Shown: positions 27,779-36,868 of the stretch, piece after piece
How the letters are laid out: the number at the start of each line of letters is the position of its first letter
Numbering within the stretch: position 1 is the first letter of the stretch
Origin: Methylomonas sp. MK1
GTDB lineage: Bacteria; Pseudomonadota; Gammaproteobacteria; Methylococcales; Methylomonadaceae
DNA: 64,000 nucleotides
Direction: 5' to 3'
NCBI RefSeq assembly: GCF_000365425.1
Contig: NZ_AQOV01000003.1
Location: forward strand, 83,000-146,999
The notes under the pieces: model-generated
The model's database searches: none
What the model was told of the DNA's origin: nothing
What the model saw: the letters and a program-made list of their open reading frames with translations, nothing else
Position numbers and translations under genes: made by a program

Positions 27779-28155
27779 TTGTAGCACCTCGCGCTCTGCT
27801 GTGTCCGTTCTTGAACCGTCAAACCTATGGTTTTCGGATAAATGCTTGGAAACCAGGTCTGGAGTTCGACGCAAATATTGAAACAAACCGATTGATTTTG
27901 GTTCTTAGAACCTGAATGGGAGACATGTTTGCAAAGTGCTGGAATGATCGGCTAAACGACGGCTTTCGGATTTACTGCCGCCATACCCTAAAATCTTTAA
28001 ATGTCGTGTTATGGCCGTTAGCGACTTTAGCCTCGTCGAATCCATTAAAATTTTGAACGTCAGCTATCGAGATGGGCGAATTCACAGTTTCGGCCAAAAG
28101 CAGCCAATGAAAAATACAATAATCAGTTCTCCGAATGGCTGGTTTATAGCGATCA
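27779..28155. other. Non-coding gap with a degenerate repeat
   Basis: No gene is supported between the lipoprotein gene and the convergent mer locus. The right part (about 27990-28150) resembles the stretch at about 29940-30110 on the other side of mer locus 1. Shared pieces include 'GCTATCGA' preceded by GAACGTCA/GAATGTCC, and a 'GTTT.GGCCAA' block after similar spacing. Confidence 0.5.
27990..28150 (+). repeat. Degenerate direct repeat flanking mer locus 1, left copy
   Basis: Aligned by eye with 29940-30110 in the same orientation, this shows perhaps 60% identity with gaps; the best blocks are around 28057-28070 and 28085-28100. It may be an old dispersed repeat or a remnant of the event that brought in mer locus 1. 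No inverted repeat ends or transposase are visible. Confidence 0.35.
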
Positions 28156-28593
28156 TTAGACATCTGTATTGTGCTCATTTTCTAAACGCTTGAAATTCAC
28201 TAAACAACATTGGCCCGATGGGTTTCTAATTTCACAAGCACATTCCCCGGCTTGAGTGCGTTGCATGACGAAAGCTTTGATCGGTTCTGCCTGGTGGTCT
28301 TTTAACGCCGATAAATACTGCTCGGCTTCAATATCAAAACAGTAACAAAGCGCGTCGTTTTGAATCGCTTTATAGCTTCGTAAATGCTGTTTGGGAATAG
28401 TGTTACCCGCGTTGGAGAAGTAAGCAATTGAACATGTTTTTGCAGGGCAAAAATAATAGCTATCAGTGATAAGCGACTGATTCTCGGGAAACCTAACCTG
28501 ATGATAAAGCGTAGACATACCGACACTTTTACAAGTGGAACCGCATTCCGGACAAATCTGTTTGGTATTGGCAGAGCAGCAGCAATCAGACAT
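28156..28593 (-). CDS. CopZ-like iron-sulfur metallochaperone, mer locus 1
   Basis: This 145-residue cytoplasmic protein is very rich in Cys. It has 'SDCCC' at the start, a zinc-ribbon-like 'CPECGSTC' (about 14-21), 'CPAKTC' in the middle, then a BFD-like [2Fe-2S] segment with 'CYCFDI' and 'GECACEIRNPSGQCC'. It resembles the N-terminal part of Archaeoglobus CopZ, a Cu chaperone with Zn and [2Fe-2S] sites whose HMA part is separate here (MerP is the neighbour). The start is set at 28593 to match the paralogue at 38650; an ATG at 28602 is also possible. It is last in the merR-merT-merP run. The role is inferred. Confidence 0.84.
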   Translation of the reverse strand: MSDCCCSANTKQICPECGSTCKSVGMSTLYHQVRFPENQSLITDSYYFCPAKTCSIAYFSNAGNTIPKQHLRSYKAIQNDALCYCFDIEAEQYLSALKDHQAEPIKAFVMQRTQAGECACEIRNPSGQCCLVNFKRLENEHNTDV

Positions 28594-28610
28594 AGGTGGC
28601 ATTCTCGGTC

Positions 28611-28940
28611 TTATTGGGTAATAGGCGTGGCCAGAGAACCCGGATAACCGGCATCGGTCGTGGCTTTGATCAAGGCGGCGCTATTGGTTTTTTTGCCGTC
28701 GAAAGTAACCTCGGCCGTTTTGGCATCGTAATCGACAGCCACTTTTTGTACGCCTTCAACTTTCTGCAGGGCTTTTTTGATGGTGACTATGCACATGGCG
28801 CAGGTCATATTCTCTAACTTCAGTGTCACCATTTGTTGTTGGTTTGGCAGTGCCTCTGTGGTTTCAGCATAGGCCACTGGCATCCATAAAGTGGCCGGCA
28901 ACAACAAACTTATCAGTAATAATCCGGATTTAATGGTCAT
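28611..28940 (-). CDS. merP: MerP periplasmic mercury-binding protein, locus 1
   Basis: This 109-residue protein has a cleavable signal peptide (hydrophobic about 6-24, 'AYA' near 25) and a single HMA domain with the metal site 'MTCAMC' near 45. The typical 'GVQKVAVDYDAKTAEVTF' segment (about 64-81) and 'DAGYPGSLA' end follow. MerP binds Hg(II) in the periplasm and passes it to MerT. The gene lies 12 bp after merT and 17 bp before the metallochaperone gene, all one transcription unit. It is about 85% identical by eye to the copy at 38306. Confidence 0.93.
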   Translation of the reverse strand: MTIKSGLLLISLLLPATLWMPVAYAETTEALPNQQQMVTLKLENMTCAMCIVTIKKALQKVEGVQKVAVDYDAKTAEVTFDGKKTNSAALIKATTDAGYPGSLATPITQ

Positions 28941-28952
28941 ATCGGAATTCTC

Positions 28953-29321
28953 TCAAGCCATGAAAAAAGGCGCTACCCAGGGAAAAGCCAGCAACATCAA
29001 AATGAATGCGGAACCCAGCCAAAACAGTAGGAGCTGTCGGCGTTGGTTGTCGGTTGTGGAGCAGATTTCACCTACCGCACAGCGATCAGGCGTCAGATAG
29101 AGTTTTCGATAGCCGAGTACTACAAAAATCAGGGTCAGGATAATGAAAAATGGCCGAGCCGGTGCCATAGCCGTCAATGTGCTGATCCACGCACCGCCAA
29201 TACCCAACGACAACAGTAAAAATGGCCCGACACAGCAGACCGAAGCCCCTACAGCAGCTAAAAGGGCGCCGATACTCATCCATGACGAGGTTTTTATGGG
29301 TGTTTCAGGGTCTGTATTCAT
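28953..29321 (-). CDS. merT: MerT mercuric ion transporter, locus 1
   Basis: This 122-residue inner-membrane protein has three hydrophobic segments (about 15-40, 48-70, 95-118). The vicinal Cys pair 'ASVCCVGP' in TM1 takes Hg(II) from MerP. A second pair in the cytoplasmic loop ('RCAVGEIC') hands it on. In normal mer operons the next acceptor is mercuric reductase, but no merA is in this window. It lies directly behind a MerR-type promoter, with merR upstream in the same direction. It is roughly three-quarters identical to the MerT at 37925. Confidence 0.94.
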   Translation of the reverse strand: MNTDPETPIKTSSWMSIGALLAAVGASVCCVGPFLLLSLGIGGAWISTLTAMAPARPFFIILTLIFVVLGYRKLYLTPDRCAVGEICSTTDNQRRQLLLFWLGSAFILMLLAFPWVAPFFMA

Positions 29322-29361
29322 GTGAATCTCCTAAACCAAACAATTCTCAATGTTGGCAAGA

Positions 29362-29393
29362 AGTCTAAACCCTGTTGCTTAGAACAGAGTCAA
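29362..29393 (-). promoter_or_regulatory. MerR-type merT promoter/operator, locus 1
   Basis: Read on the minus strand, TTGACT (29393-29388) and TAGACT (29367-29362) are 20 bp apart. The spacer holds an inverted repeat, CTGTT-N6-AACAG. The overlong spacer with a central dyad is the signature of MerR-activated promoters. The layout is the same in locus 2, where only a few spacer bases differ. Confidence 0.7.
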
Positions 29394-29408
29394 GTGCGTG
29401 ATTTAGAA

Positions 29409-29816
29409 TCAGGGTTGGGATGATGCATCATCGCCAAACGCATCGAGAATAGCGCAATGAGCGGCTGGAGCTGTCTGTTGACAGTCGTTGACCAGACTTT
29501 CCAATACCTGCCGGAGAACGGTTAAATCCATGATATGTTGATCGATCTGCTGGCATTTCTGTTCGGCGAGTTGTCGAACATCAGTACAGTGCGCCCCATC
29601 AAGCGATAACAAGGTGGCAATTTCCTTCAAGGTAAACCCGGCTTGTTGAGCGCGTTTGATAAAGCGAATTCTGGCAATCGCATCAGCTGAATAAACTCGA
29701 TAACCGCCGTCTGGTTTCGCGGGTTCCGTCAGTAAACCAATACGTTGATAGTGACGGATGGTCTCGATAGTGACTTCGGTTTGTTTGGCAAGTTTGCCAA
29801 TGGTTAAAGGCGACAT
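29409..29816 (-). CDS. merR: MerR mercury-responsive regulator, locus 1
   Basis: This 135-residue protein has a winged-helix DNA-binding domain 'LTIGKLAKQTEVTIETIRHYQRIGLL' in its first 30 residues, then a dimerisation helix. The Hg(II)-binding Cys triad is present: 'GAHCTD', 'NDCQQ' and 'AHCAI', with the last two nine residues apart as in MerR of Tn501. That supports Hg specificity over the Zn, Pb or Cu relatives. Unlike Tn21/Tn501, merR is transcribed in the same direction as merT and lies upstream of the controlled promoter. It is about 85% identical to the copy at 37420. Confidence 0.95.
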   Translation of the reverse strand: MSPLTIGKLAKQTEVTIETIRHYQRIGLLTEPAKPDGGYRVYSADAIARIRFIKRAQQAGFTLKEIATLLSLDGAHCTDVRQLAEQKCQQIDQHIMDLTVLRQVLESLVNDCQQTAPAAHCAILDAFGDDASSQP

Positions 29817-30239
29817 TTCATTAAACCCAATGTTGAGGGGATTTTATTGTCTCTCAGTTTTTCCAATCATCGGCTATTTACAAATAACCATGGAAATTAT
29901 CTTGATTGGCGGCTAGTGGTCAGTCAGATGCCTGCCGATGAAGTAAGTGGTGTCATGTGGACGGGTTTGGGCCGTCACATGCTTTTGGCTTCGTTGAGGT
30001 CATGCAAATTTGAATGTCCGCTATCGAAATTGAATCGCTGAAATCGGCGTACTCATAGTTTAGGCCAACAAGAAACAGGCACTAAATCGAAAATTCAACT
30101 TACTGAAAGTTCGCTTTCAACCAGGTCATAAAAAACACAAAGAGTTTCACGGGGTACATGAGATGAGAGACGGGCCTTGTTACCTCGGCCCATCTCCAAC
30201 TGCTCGGCAATACATATCCTTGCCGTTCGGCGAAAGGGT
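29817..30239. other. Non-coding gap between mer locus 1 and the cus-side lipoprotein
   Basis: No gene is supported. Two minus-strand genes flank it, so it should hold the merR promoter and the end of the cus-side transcript; no strong hairpin terminator was found. It contains the right copy of the degenerate repeat (about 29940-30110). Confidence 0.5.
29940..30110 (+). repeat. Degenerate direct repeat flanking mer locus 1, right copy
   Basis: This is the partner of 27990-28150. Shared landmarks in the same order are a GGCCGT block, GGCTTCGTTGAG against GCCTCGTCGAAT, AATGTCCGCTATCGA against AACGTCAGCTATCGA, and GTTTAGGCCAA against GTTTCGGCCAA. Similarity is patchy, so this is tentative. Confidence 0.35.
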
Positions 30240-30578
30240 TTACATCTGACGATGCATTGCCGCCATACTCAAATTGGCCTCGGCGGCTTTTTCATAGGCA
30301 TTAATCAACACTCGACAGTGGCTTACCAAGGTGTCCGCCTGCTTGCCGTAAAGATAGCTTTTAGCTTGATATTGGCTAAGCAGTTTTTTGTGTTCATCAA
30401 CTTTGAGCTGAAGGTCTTTCGCCGCTTCTTCGTAATGTTTTGCCAGAGCCTCATGATCGGCTTTGGATGAAGCACTTTGCACAGCTTGGCTCATATCCAT
30501 TGGATGCGGGTTCATCTCGGCGCAAGCGGTCAGCAAACCAAGAGCCAAAAACATGGTAATCAGTGTGTTAGTTTTCAT
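30240..30578 (-). CDS. Small coiled-coil lipoprotein, family member 2
   Basis: This 112-residue protein has a lipobox 'LLTAC' near residue 19 followed by 'EMNPHPMDMS'. The rest is a long charged helix with the family pattern 'HEALAKHYEEAAKDLQ', 'EHKKLLSQYQ', 'SYLYGKQAD', 'HCRVLINAYEKAAEANLSMA'. The start is ATG 30578 with GGAG upstream; a longer frame to 30626 lacks a site. It lies downstream of cusCBA in the same direction. The single Cys in 'SHCRV' is shared with the copies at 59494 and 59836 and could bind metal or pair between subunits. The function is unknown. Confidence 0.82.
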   Translation of the reverse strand: MKTNTLITMFLALGLLTACAEMNPHPMDMSQAVQSASSKADHEALAKHYEEAAKDLQLKVDEHKKLLSQYQAKSYLYGKQADTLVSHCRVLINAYEKAAEANLSMAAMHRQM

Positions 30579-30699
30579 AGGTATTCTCCAGTAATTCAAA
30601 AAAGTTTTATGACATACATTTTTCAAGTTGTCAGCTTGTTATCGTTTTATCTCCTTTATAGTGGGTTAAAAAATGAAATCACAGCCGTGTGACGGTTGT

Positions 30700-30861
30700 T
30701 TAAAACGAACGCCCCTTATCCCAAGGATGACCCTGTCCACCAGGATGTGACGAGTAGACTTTTTTAATGACTTTAGTATGTGATGCACATGAAGAAACAG
30801 TGAACAATAAAAGTGCGATTAATAGAACAACACGTTTTCGACTTCTAAATAATGTATTCAT
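30700..30861 (-). CDS. Very small lipoprotein downstream of cusA
   Basis: This 53-residue frame starts at ATG 30861 with AGGAGA just upstream. It has a basic N-terminus ('FRSRKRVV'), a hydrophobic stretch and a lipobox 'VSSC' near residue 26. A short polar tail with 'HPGGQGHPWDKGRSF' follows. It lies 22 bp after the cusA stop, so it is probably part of the cus transcript. No known family is evident. The clear signal and ribosome binding site make it more likely real than not. Confidence 0.6.
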   Translation of the reverse strand: MNTLFRSRKRVVLLIALLLFTVSSCASHTKVIKKVYSSHPGGQGHPWDKGRSF

Positions 30862-30883
30862 GCTTTCGATCTCCTGTAATGAA

Positions 30884-33800
30884 TTAAAGAACGACATCAA
30901 CGGGTCCTTGCTTGCGCCTTTCTTGAAATTGCAACACCAGACTGTAAATCACCGGAAACACCAAAAGACTCAGTATCAACACGGTGAGCATGCCGCCCAG
31001 CGCGGGGGCGGCGATACGCTGTGTGACATCCGCGCCGGTTCCGGTCGCCGACATGATGGGGATTAAACCCACGATATTGGCAAGCGAGGTAATCGCTACC
31101 GGGCGCACCCGCAGCGCCGTTGCGGCCTCGCAAGCAACCCTGATTTCCTCGCCAGTCAATGGGGCCTGTTTTTGTGCCCGCAGCTTATCGATTTCAATGT
31201 CGATAAAACTCAGCACCATGACCCCGGTTTCCGCCGCCGTGCCCGCCAGGGCGATAAAGCCGACATAGACGGTAATCGACAGGTTATATCCCAACCCGTA
31301 TATGAACCAGATGCCGCCAATCAGACTAAATGGAATCGCCAACATCACGATAGTCGGTTCGGTGATATTGCGAAAGGCGGTATACAGCAGGATAAAAATC
31401 AGCAGCAGCGTGATGGGCACCACGATGCGCAAGCGTTCCGCCGCCCGTTCCATGTATTCAAATTGACCGGACCAAGTAACGGTATAACCTGCCGGTATCG
31501 TGACATTTTCGGCTAAGGTCTTTTTTGCCTGCTCCACATAACCGCCGATGTCGGAGATTTTAAGGTCTACATAAATCCAGGCATTGGGCCGTGCATCCTC
31601 GGTTTTGATGACATCGGTGCCGCGTTTAAAGTTGATGTCTGCCACCGCTGTCAAAGGAATCTGGCTGCCCGTCGGAGTGGAGATCAAAACCCGCCGCAGC
31701 GCTTCCGGGTTATCGCGCAGGTCGCGCGGATAGCGTAGATTGACCGGATAGCGCTCTAGCCCTTCGACGGTTTCAGTGATGTTCATGCCGCCAATCGCAC
31801 TTTGAATCACATCCTGGACATCGCCGACCGTTAAGCCGTAACGTGCGGCCGCTTCTCGGTTAATATCAAAGTCCAGGAAATAGCCGCCGACTGCCCGGTC
31901 ACCATAGGCCGATAGCGTGTCCGGCAAGGTTTTCATCGCCTGTTCGATTTGTAGCGACAGGGATTGCAGCACATTCAGATCGGGACCGGACACCTTGATA
32001 CCCACCGGGGTCTTGATGCCGGTAGAGAGCATGTCTATCCGGGTTTTGATGGGCATGGTCCAGGCGTTCGCCAAGCCGGGAAAATGAATGGACTTGTCCA
32101 TTTCATCCATCAGTTGCCGGGTGGTTTTGCTTGGATCAGGCCACTCTTCTCGCGGCTTTAACTTGATGGTAGTTTCCACCATCATCAACGGCGCGGCATC
32201 GGTGGCGGTTTCTGCCCGGCCGATCTTGCCGAACACATGATGCACCTCGGGAAAGGTCTTAATGATCTTATCGGTCTGTTGCAAGACTTCCCTAGCCTTG
32301 GTGATAGAGATGCCCGGAAAGGTGGTGGGCATGTATAAAATATCGCCTTCATCCAGAGGCGGCATAAACTCGCTACCCAGTTTGGATAAGGGATAGAGCG
32401 TAGAGGCCATCAACAGCAGAGCCACGATGAGTGTGGCAGCCCGCCAGCGCATCGCCAATTTCAAGACCGGCGAGTGAATGGCATGCAGGAAACGGTTAAT
32501 CGGATTTTTGTGTTCGGGGATGATCTTTCCGCGTACAAAATAGCCCATCAACACCGGCACCAAAGTGATGGTCAATATCGCGGCGGCGGCCATCGCATAG
32601 GTTTTGGTGTATGCCAGAGGACTGAATAAACGGCCTTCCTGTGCCTGCATGGTGATAATCGGCAGGAAGGACACGGTAATCACCAGCAGTGAGGAAAATA
32701 GCCCTGAGCCGACTTCGCGGGAGGCGTTACCGATGACCTCCCAGCGTTCCTGTGAAGTCAGCTTGGCTTGTTTTTTCTCAGCCGCTTCGGCCAGGTGTTT
32801 ATGGGCATTTTCGACCATCACCACGCCACCATCGACCATGTCGCCTATCGCCAGCGCGATACCGCCCAAGGACATGATATTGGCGTTCATGCCTTGCCAC
32901 TTCATTACGATAAAGGCCATCAAAATGCCCAGCGGCAAGGTGATTACAATCACCAATGATGAACGCAGATGCAGTAAAAATAAGGCGACCAAGGCACAGA
33001 CAATAATTAGTTCCTGCGTTAGCGCATCTTTCAAGGTGTCCACCGCCCGCTCGATCAAACTGCCGCGATCATAGACGGGGACGATTTCAACACCTTCCGG
33101 CAGGCCTTTTCTCAGTTCATCCAATTTCTTCCGCACGTCCTCAATGGTTGCCAGGGCATTTTCGCCAAAACGCATCACCACCACGCCGCCGGCCACTTCG
33201 CCTTCGCCGTTGAGTTCGGTCACGCCGCGCCGCAGTTCCGGGCCAATCTGGATATGTGCGACATCCTGCAAACGTATCGGCGTGCCGTTGGCGTCAACTC
33301 CCACCGGTATGGTATTCAGATCGGCAATGGATTTGATGTAACCCAAGCCTCTGACCATGTATTCGGTTTCGCCGACTTCCAGCAAGCGTCCGCCGACATC
33401 GTTATTGGAACGCTTGATGGCCATCATCACGGTGGATAACGGAATCTCGTAAGCTTGCAGGGCGTTGGGATCGACTTCCACCTGATATTGTTTGACGTAA
33501 CCGCCGACCGAAGCCACCTCGGAAACGCCGGGAACTGTCTGCAAGGGGTAGCGCAGATACCAGTCCTGAATCGAGCGCAATTGCGCCAAATCATGCTTGC
33601 CGGTCTTGTCCACCAAGGCATATTCGTAAATCCAGCCGACACCGGTGGCATCCGGACCCAATGCCGGTGTGACACCTTGCGGCAAACGATTTTTTACATA
33701 GTTGAGGTATTCCAGCACCCGCGACCTGGCCCAATACATATCCGTGCCGTCTTCGAAAATCACATAGACGAAGGACAGACCGAAGAAGGAATAACCACGT

Positions 33801-34045
33801 ACCACCTTGGCATGCGGCACGGCCAGCATGGCGGTGGTCAATGGATAAGTCACTTGGTTTTCGACTACCTGCGGCGATTGGTCGGCATAGTCGGTGAAGA
33901 TGATCACCTGCACATCGGACAAGTCCGGTATGGCATCCAAAGGCATGTTCTTGAACGACCAAACGCCGCCGATGGCCAGGATAATCGCTCCCAGCAATAC
34001 CATGAAGCGGTCTTTCAACACGCTATTGATGATGAAATCAGTCAT
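30884..34045 (-). CDS. cusA: CusA-type Cu/Ag RND efflux pump
   Basis: This 1053-residue protein has the usual twelve membrane segments. Its TM4 motif 'IALAIGDMVDGGVVMVENAHKHL' (about residues 398-420) is CusA/SilA-like. The three Met sites of CusA are all present in their motifs: 'YMPTTFPGIS', 'LMMVETTIKLKP' and 'RIDMLSTGIKTPVGIKV'. This supports monovalent Cu/Ag as substrate. The start is ATG 34045 (GGGAG upstream), overlapping the end of cusB by 8 bp. A second copy lies at 60963-64000 with no gaps between them. The two differ at the very C-terminus ('KQGPVDVVL' here). Confidence 0.97.
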   Translation of the reverse strand: MTDFIINSVLKDRFMVLLGAIILAIGGVWSFKNMPLDAIPDLSDVQVIIFTDYADQSPQVVENQVTYPLTTAMLAVPHAKVVRGYSFFGLSFVYVIFEDGTDMYWARSRVLEYLNYVKNRLPQGVTPALGPDATGVGWIYEYALVDKTGKHDLAQLRSIQDWYLRYPLQTVPGVSEVASVGGYVKQYQVEVDPNALQAYEIPLSTVMMAIKRSNNDVGGRLLEVGETEYMVRGLGYIKSIADLNTIPVGVDANGTPIRLQDVAHIQIGPELRRGVTELNGEGEVAGGVVVMRFGENALATIEDVRKKLDELRKGLPEGVEIVPVYDRGSLIERAVDTLKDALTQELIIVCALVALFLLHLRSSLVIVITLPLGILMAFIVMKWQGMNANIMSLGGIALAIGDMVDGGVVMVENAHKHLAEAAEKKQAKLTSQERWEVIGNASREVGSGLFSSLLVITVSFLPIITMQAQEGRLFSPLAYTKTYAMAAAAILTITLVPVLMGYFVRGKIIPEHKNPINRFLHAIHSPVLKLAMRWRAATLIVALLLMASTLYPLSKLGSEFMPPLDEGDILYMPTTFPGISITKAREVLQQTDKIIKTFPEVHHVFGKIGRAETATDAAPLMMVETTIKLKPREEWPDPSKTTRQLMDEMDKSIHFPGLANAWTMPIKTRIDMLSTGIKTPVGIKVSGPDLNVLQSLSLQIEQAMKTLPDTLSAYGDRAVGGYFLDFDINREAAARYGLTVGDVQDVIQSAIGGMNITETVEGLERYPVNLRYPRDLRDNPEALRRVLISTPTGSQIPLTAVADINFKRGTDVIKTEDARPNAWIYVDLKISDIGGYVEQAKKTLAENVTIPAGYTVTWSGQFEYMERAAERLRIVVPITLLLIFILLYTAFRNITEPTIVMLAIPFSLIGGIWFIYGLGYNLSITVYVGFIALAGTAAETGVMVLSFIDIEIDKLRAQKQAPLTGEEIRVACEAATALRVRPVAITSLANIVGLIPIMSATGTGADVTQRIAAPALGGMLTVLILSLLVFPVIYSLVLQFQERRKQGPVDVVL
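33555..33939. repeat. 385-bp tract identical to the second cusA copy
   Basis: By eye, 33555-33939 is identical base for base to 63616-64000, whereas flanking sequence differs every 10-20 bp or so. The offset is exactly 30,061 bp over the whole gene. The second copy is cut by the window end, so the identical tract may be longer. Confidence 0.85.
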
Positions 34046-35474
34046 GGTTATGCGCTCCCTGCTCAACTGGCAACGATTCGGTTGCGGATGGCTGTGCTGC
34101 CGAAGGTTCCATCATTTTAGCCGTGGCTTCATTCAGCTTGGATTCGGAATCGATCAGAAATTGCGCCGAGGTGACCACTTCCTCGCCGGCACTCAGACCG
34201 TCAATAATGGCAATATCGTCATTGGACGATAAACCCGTCGTCACCCGGCGCGGTTCGAATTTACCGGGACCGCGCACCACCAAAACCTGGGTTTGCGCGC
34301 CGGAACGGATCACCGCTTCGGAAGGGATCACCACCGCATCCAGTTGCTTGCCGGCATGGATGGTAACTTCGGCGAACATATCGGGTTTTAACAGCAAGTC
34401 GGCATTATCGAATACCAGTCGCACTTTAATAGTCCGGGTCTTGGCTTCGGCATAGGGATAGATAAACGCCAGGCGACCTCTGAACGTCCGGCCAGGAACA
34501 CCGGCCAAGCGCATGTGAACCGGGTCGCCTTCTTTCACCCAGGGCAGTTCGTACTCGTATATTTCGGCATATACCCAGACCGTGGATAGATCGGCGATCA
34601 TGTACAGTTCGGTTTCAGGCGTGACGTATTGGCCTTCGCGAGCACCGATATTAATGACGATGCCATCCGCCGGAGTATGGATATGCAAGCTTTTTTTGAT
34701 GGCTTGGCTATCCGTTAAATCGTGCAGTTGATGCGCCGGCATATCCAGCAATTTCAAGCGCTCGCGGGAGCTTTTAACCAATTCTTCCGCACCGCGTCTG
34801 ATGTCTTCAATCGGGCTTTTTTCCAGCACCTTGAGATTGTTTAACGCCAACACATATTCCTGTTGGCTGGCCACCAGTTGCGGGGAGTAAATGCTCAGCA
34901 GTTCTTCATTCTTCCTGACCCTTTGCCCAGTCTTATCGGCACGCAAGGTTTCGATCCAGCCTTCGGTTTTGGGGTGCAGGCGGACAATATGCTCTTCATC
35001 ATAGGCTACCCGGCCAACGGCGCGCACCACATGCGATAGCAAGGTTTGTTTGGCAAGTGCAGTCCGCACCCCCATGTTTTGTACCGTCGCCGCGTCGATT
35101 CTGACGGCACCGGCCGAATCGTCAGTTTTTGCCTCGTCGTCGGCATACACGGGCAGATAATCCATGCCCATATTGTCTTTCGCGGGCACAGGTGATGTGA
35201 CGGCGGGATTCATAGGGTTGCGGTAGAACAGGATTTTGGGTGGTTTAGGCGCATTATCGTTTGCATAAACCGGCTCATAGTCCATGCCCATGGCATCCTT
35301 GGTCGGCTCCGGGGAAGTCGCCGATGGATTCATTGGACTTCTGTAAAATAACGGTTTCCGGCCATCCGCCGGTTGAACAGCCGATTCGTGTTTGGGTTGC
35401 TGAGCCAACCAATAGCCGCCAGCCAAGCCTATCCCCAGCGTCACCACGGCAGTTAATAACAGTTGTTTATTCAT
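34038..35474 (-). CDS. cusB: CusB-type adaptor with two heavy-metal-binding repeats
   Basis: This 478-residue protein has an N-terminal membrane anchor (about 5-22). Two copies of a short heavy-metal-binding domain follow: 'FYRSPMNPSATSPEPTKDAM' near 45 and 'FYRNPMNPAVTSPVPAKDNM' near 82, each ending 'GMDY.PVYA'. These Met/His/Asp-bearing repeats are typical of CusB-like adaptors and may collect Cu/Ag. The remainder is the standard hairpin, lipoyl and barrel assembly. It ends with a His-rich tail ('EQGAHNHD'). The start is ATG 35474 with GAGGA upstream. It overlaps cusC by 8 bp and cusA by 8 bp. Confidence 0.95.
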   Translation of the reverse strand: MNKQLLLTAVVTLGIGLAGGYWLAQQPKHESAVQPADGRKPLFYRSPMNPSATSPEPTKDAMGMDYEPVYANDNAPKPPKILFYRNPMNPAVTSPVPAKDNMGMDYLPVYADDEAKTDDSAGAVRIDAATVQNMGVRTALAKQTLLSHVVRAVGRVAYDEEHIVRLHPKTEGWIETLRADKTGQRVRKNEELLSIYSPQLVASQQEYVLALNNLKVLEKSPIEDIRRGAEELVKSSRERLKLLDMPAHQLHDLTDSQAIKKSLHIHTPADGIVINIGAREGQYVTPETELYMIADLSTVWVYAEIYEYELPWVKEGDPVHMRLAGVPGRTFRGRLAFIYPYAEAKTRTIKVRLVFDNADLLLKPDMFAEVTIHAGKQLDAVVIPSEAVIRSGAQTQVLVVRGPGKFEPRRVTTGLSSNDDIAIIDGLSAGEEVVTSAQFLIDSESKLNEATAKMMEPSAAQPSATESLPVEQGAHNHD

Positions 35475-36750
35475 AAATATTGTCCTCGCCCACATTCGCG
35501 CAAAGTTGCGCCAGCGCTTGTTGGGCTTCCGTAAAGGCTTTCCAGTATTGGGTTTCGTATTCGAACAAGGTGATCTGGCTACGCACCAGATTCAGAAAAT
35601 CGACCTTATTAACCTGATAACCGGCCAGCATGGACGCGACGGTTTGCCGGGCCTGCGGGATGATGCCGGTATCGAACAACACAAATTGCTGTTTGGCTCG
35701 CTGGTAATCGCTGTGACTTTGGGTAATTTCAGAACGAACCGTGTTCCATCGGTCTTGCAGGGTATAGCGTTGTTGCATCAGCTCGCTGTTGCGCTGGTCG
35801 ATCATCTTATTCTGCTTGCTGCCGGCAAAAATCGGCACGTTCATGCTGACACCCAAACTGAGCAGATCGGAACGCCGGGTACCGTCCGGCATGTTATCGC
35901 GAGCGCCATATGCCGCTTCGACATTGAAATCGGGCAGCAGCTCTTTTTGAGCCAGTTCCAGCTTTGATTGCGCGGCGTTAATGCCACGCCTCTCGCTTTC
36001 CAGCAGCGGTCTCGACGTTTCCGCTTGTTGATATAGCCGGTCTTCCTGTCTGATTTCCGGCAGCTGTAATGAAAGCGTGGCGGGTAATTGCACGGGATTG
36101 TTGGCGGGTTGATCCAGCAATGCGTTGAGTTTGGCCACAGTGCTGCGCCGCATCCCGGTGAGATTGATTTTTTGATCTAACAATTTGGATAATTCCAATT
36201 GGGCCAGCAACACCTCTTGTTGCAAACCTTCACCCACTTCATATTTGCTTCTGGCAATATCGACGAACTGATGCAGTAATTGATGATTGTTATCCACAAT
36301 CTCCTGGGTTCGATCCAGATAAAAAACCTGCCACCACAGGGTTTTCACATCGCTCAGCAGACGCAGCCGTAGCTCATCGGCATTGAGCGTTGCTGCTTCC
36401 GCTTCATACATCGCCGCCTGTTCGCGAAGCGCCAGTTTGCCTGGAAAAGGAATGGCTTGGGAAAGGCCGAAACCGAGTTGTGTCATGTCTTCCTGCCGGG
36501 TGCTAAAACTATTGGTCGGCAGACTCATGGCATTGAAACTGATTTGCGGATCGGGCAGACTGCCTTCCTGCGATGGAATGGCGGCCATCGCCTTGGCACG
36601 GGCCAGCATTTGCGCCAGGTCTGGGTTGTCCTGAGCGACTTTTTGAGTGGCCGCATCAAGTGTTAATAGCGGCTGCTCCGCAGCAGCGGCAACGCTACAG
36701 ACGAAAAACAGCGTCGCCATCAGCAGACGCATTAAATGAACAGATCTCAT
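35467..36750 (-). CDS. cusC: CusC-type outer membrane factor (TolC superfamily)
   Basis: This 427-residue protein has a signal peptide ('LLMATLFFVCSVAAAA', about 9-24) and the duplicated TolC coiled-coil architecture. Family segments are 'QDNPDLAQMLARAKAM', 'GLSQAIPFPGKLALRE' and 'YQVNKVDFLNLVRSQITLF'. Start ATG 36750 follows GAGGA; upstream in-frame Met codons would add an unlikely extra leader. No lipobox Cys is present, unlike E. coli CusC. It is the first structural gene of the cusCBA operon, after the small Cys/His protein gene at 36869. Confidence 0.93.
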   Translation of the reverse strand: MRSVHLMRLLMATLFFVCSVAAAAEQPLLTLDAATQKVAQDNPDLAQMLARAKAMAAIPSQEGSLPDPQISFNAMSLPTNSFSTRQEDMTQLGFGLSQAIPFPGKLALREQAAMYEAEAATLNADELRLRLLSDVKTLWWQVFYLDRTQEIVDNNHQLLHQFVDIARSKYEVGEGLQQEVLLAQLELSKLLDQKINLTGMRRSTVAKLNALLDQPANNPVQLPATLSLQLPEIRQEDRLYQQAETSRPLLESERRGINAAQSKLELAQKELLPDFNVEAAYGARDNMPDGTRRSDLLSLGVSMNVPIFAGSKQNKMIDQRNSELMQQRYTLQDRWNTVRSEITQSHSDYQRAKQQFVLFDTGIIPQARQTVASMLAGYQVNKVDFLNLVRSQITLFEYETQYWKAFTEAQQALAQLCANVGEDNIYE

Positions 36751-36868
36751 GATTGTCCTCATAAGCTCGTTATAGCAATGACGATCAACCAACAGGCTGA
36801 CTTAGCCGATGTCGATCATCTTAATGGCGATGGTTGTTTTTTACGGCAAAACACCGCCGTTGAACAGC

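Noticed and set aside
30984..31268. Long frames opposite cusA (30984-31268, 32604-33074, 33455-34120 and their twins near 61045-63135)
   Set aside because: They appear in both cusA copies only because the sense strand is conserved; the composition is not protein-like.
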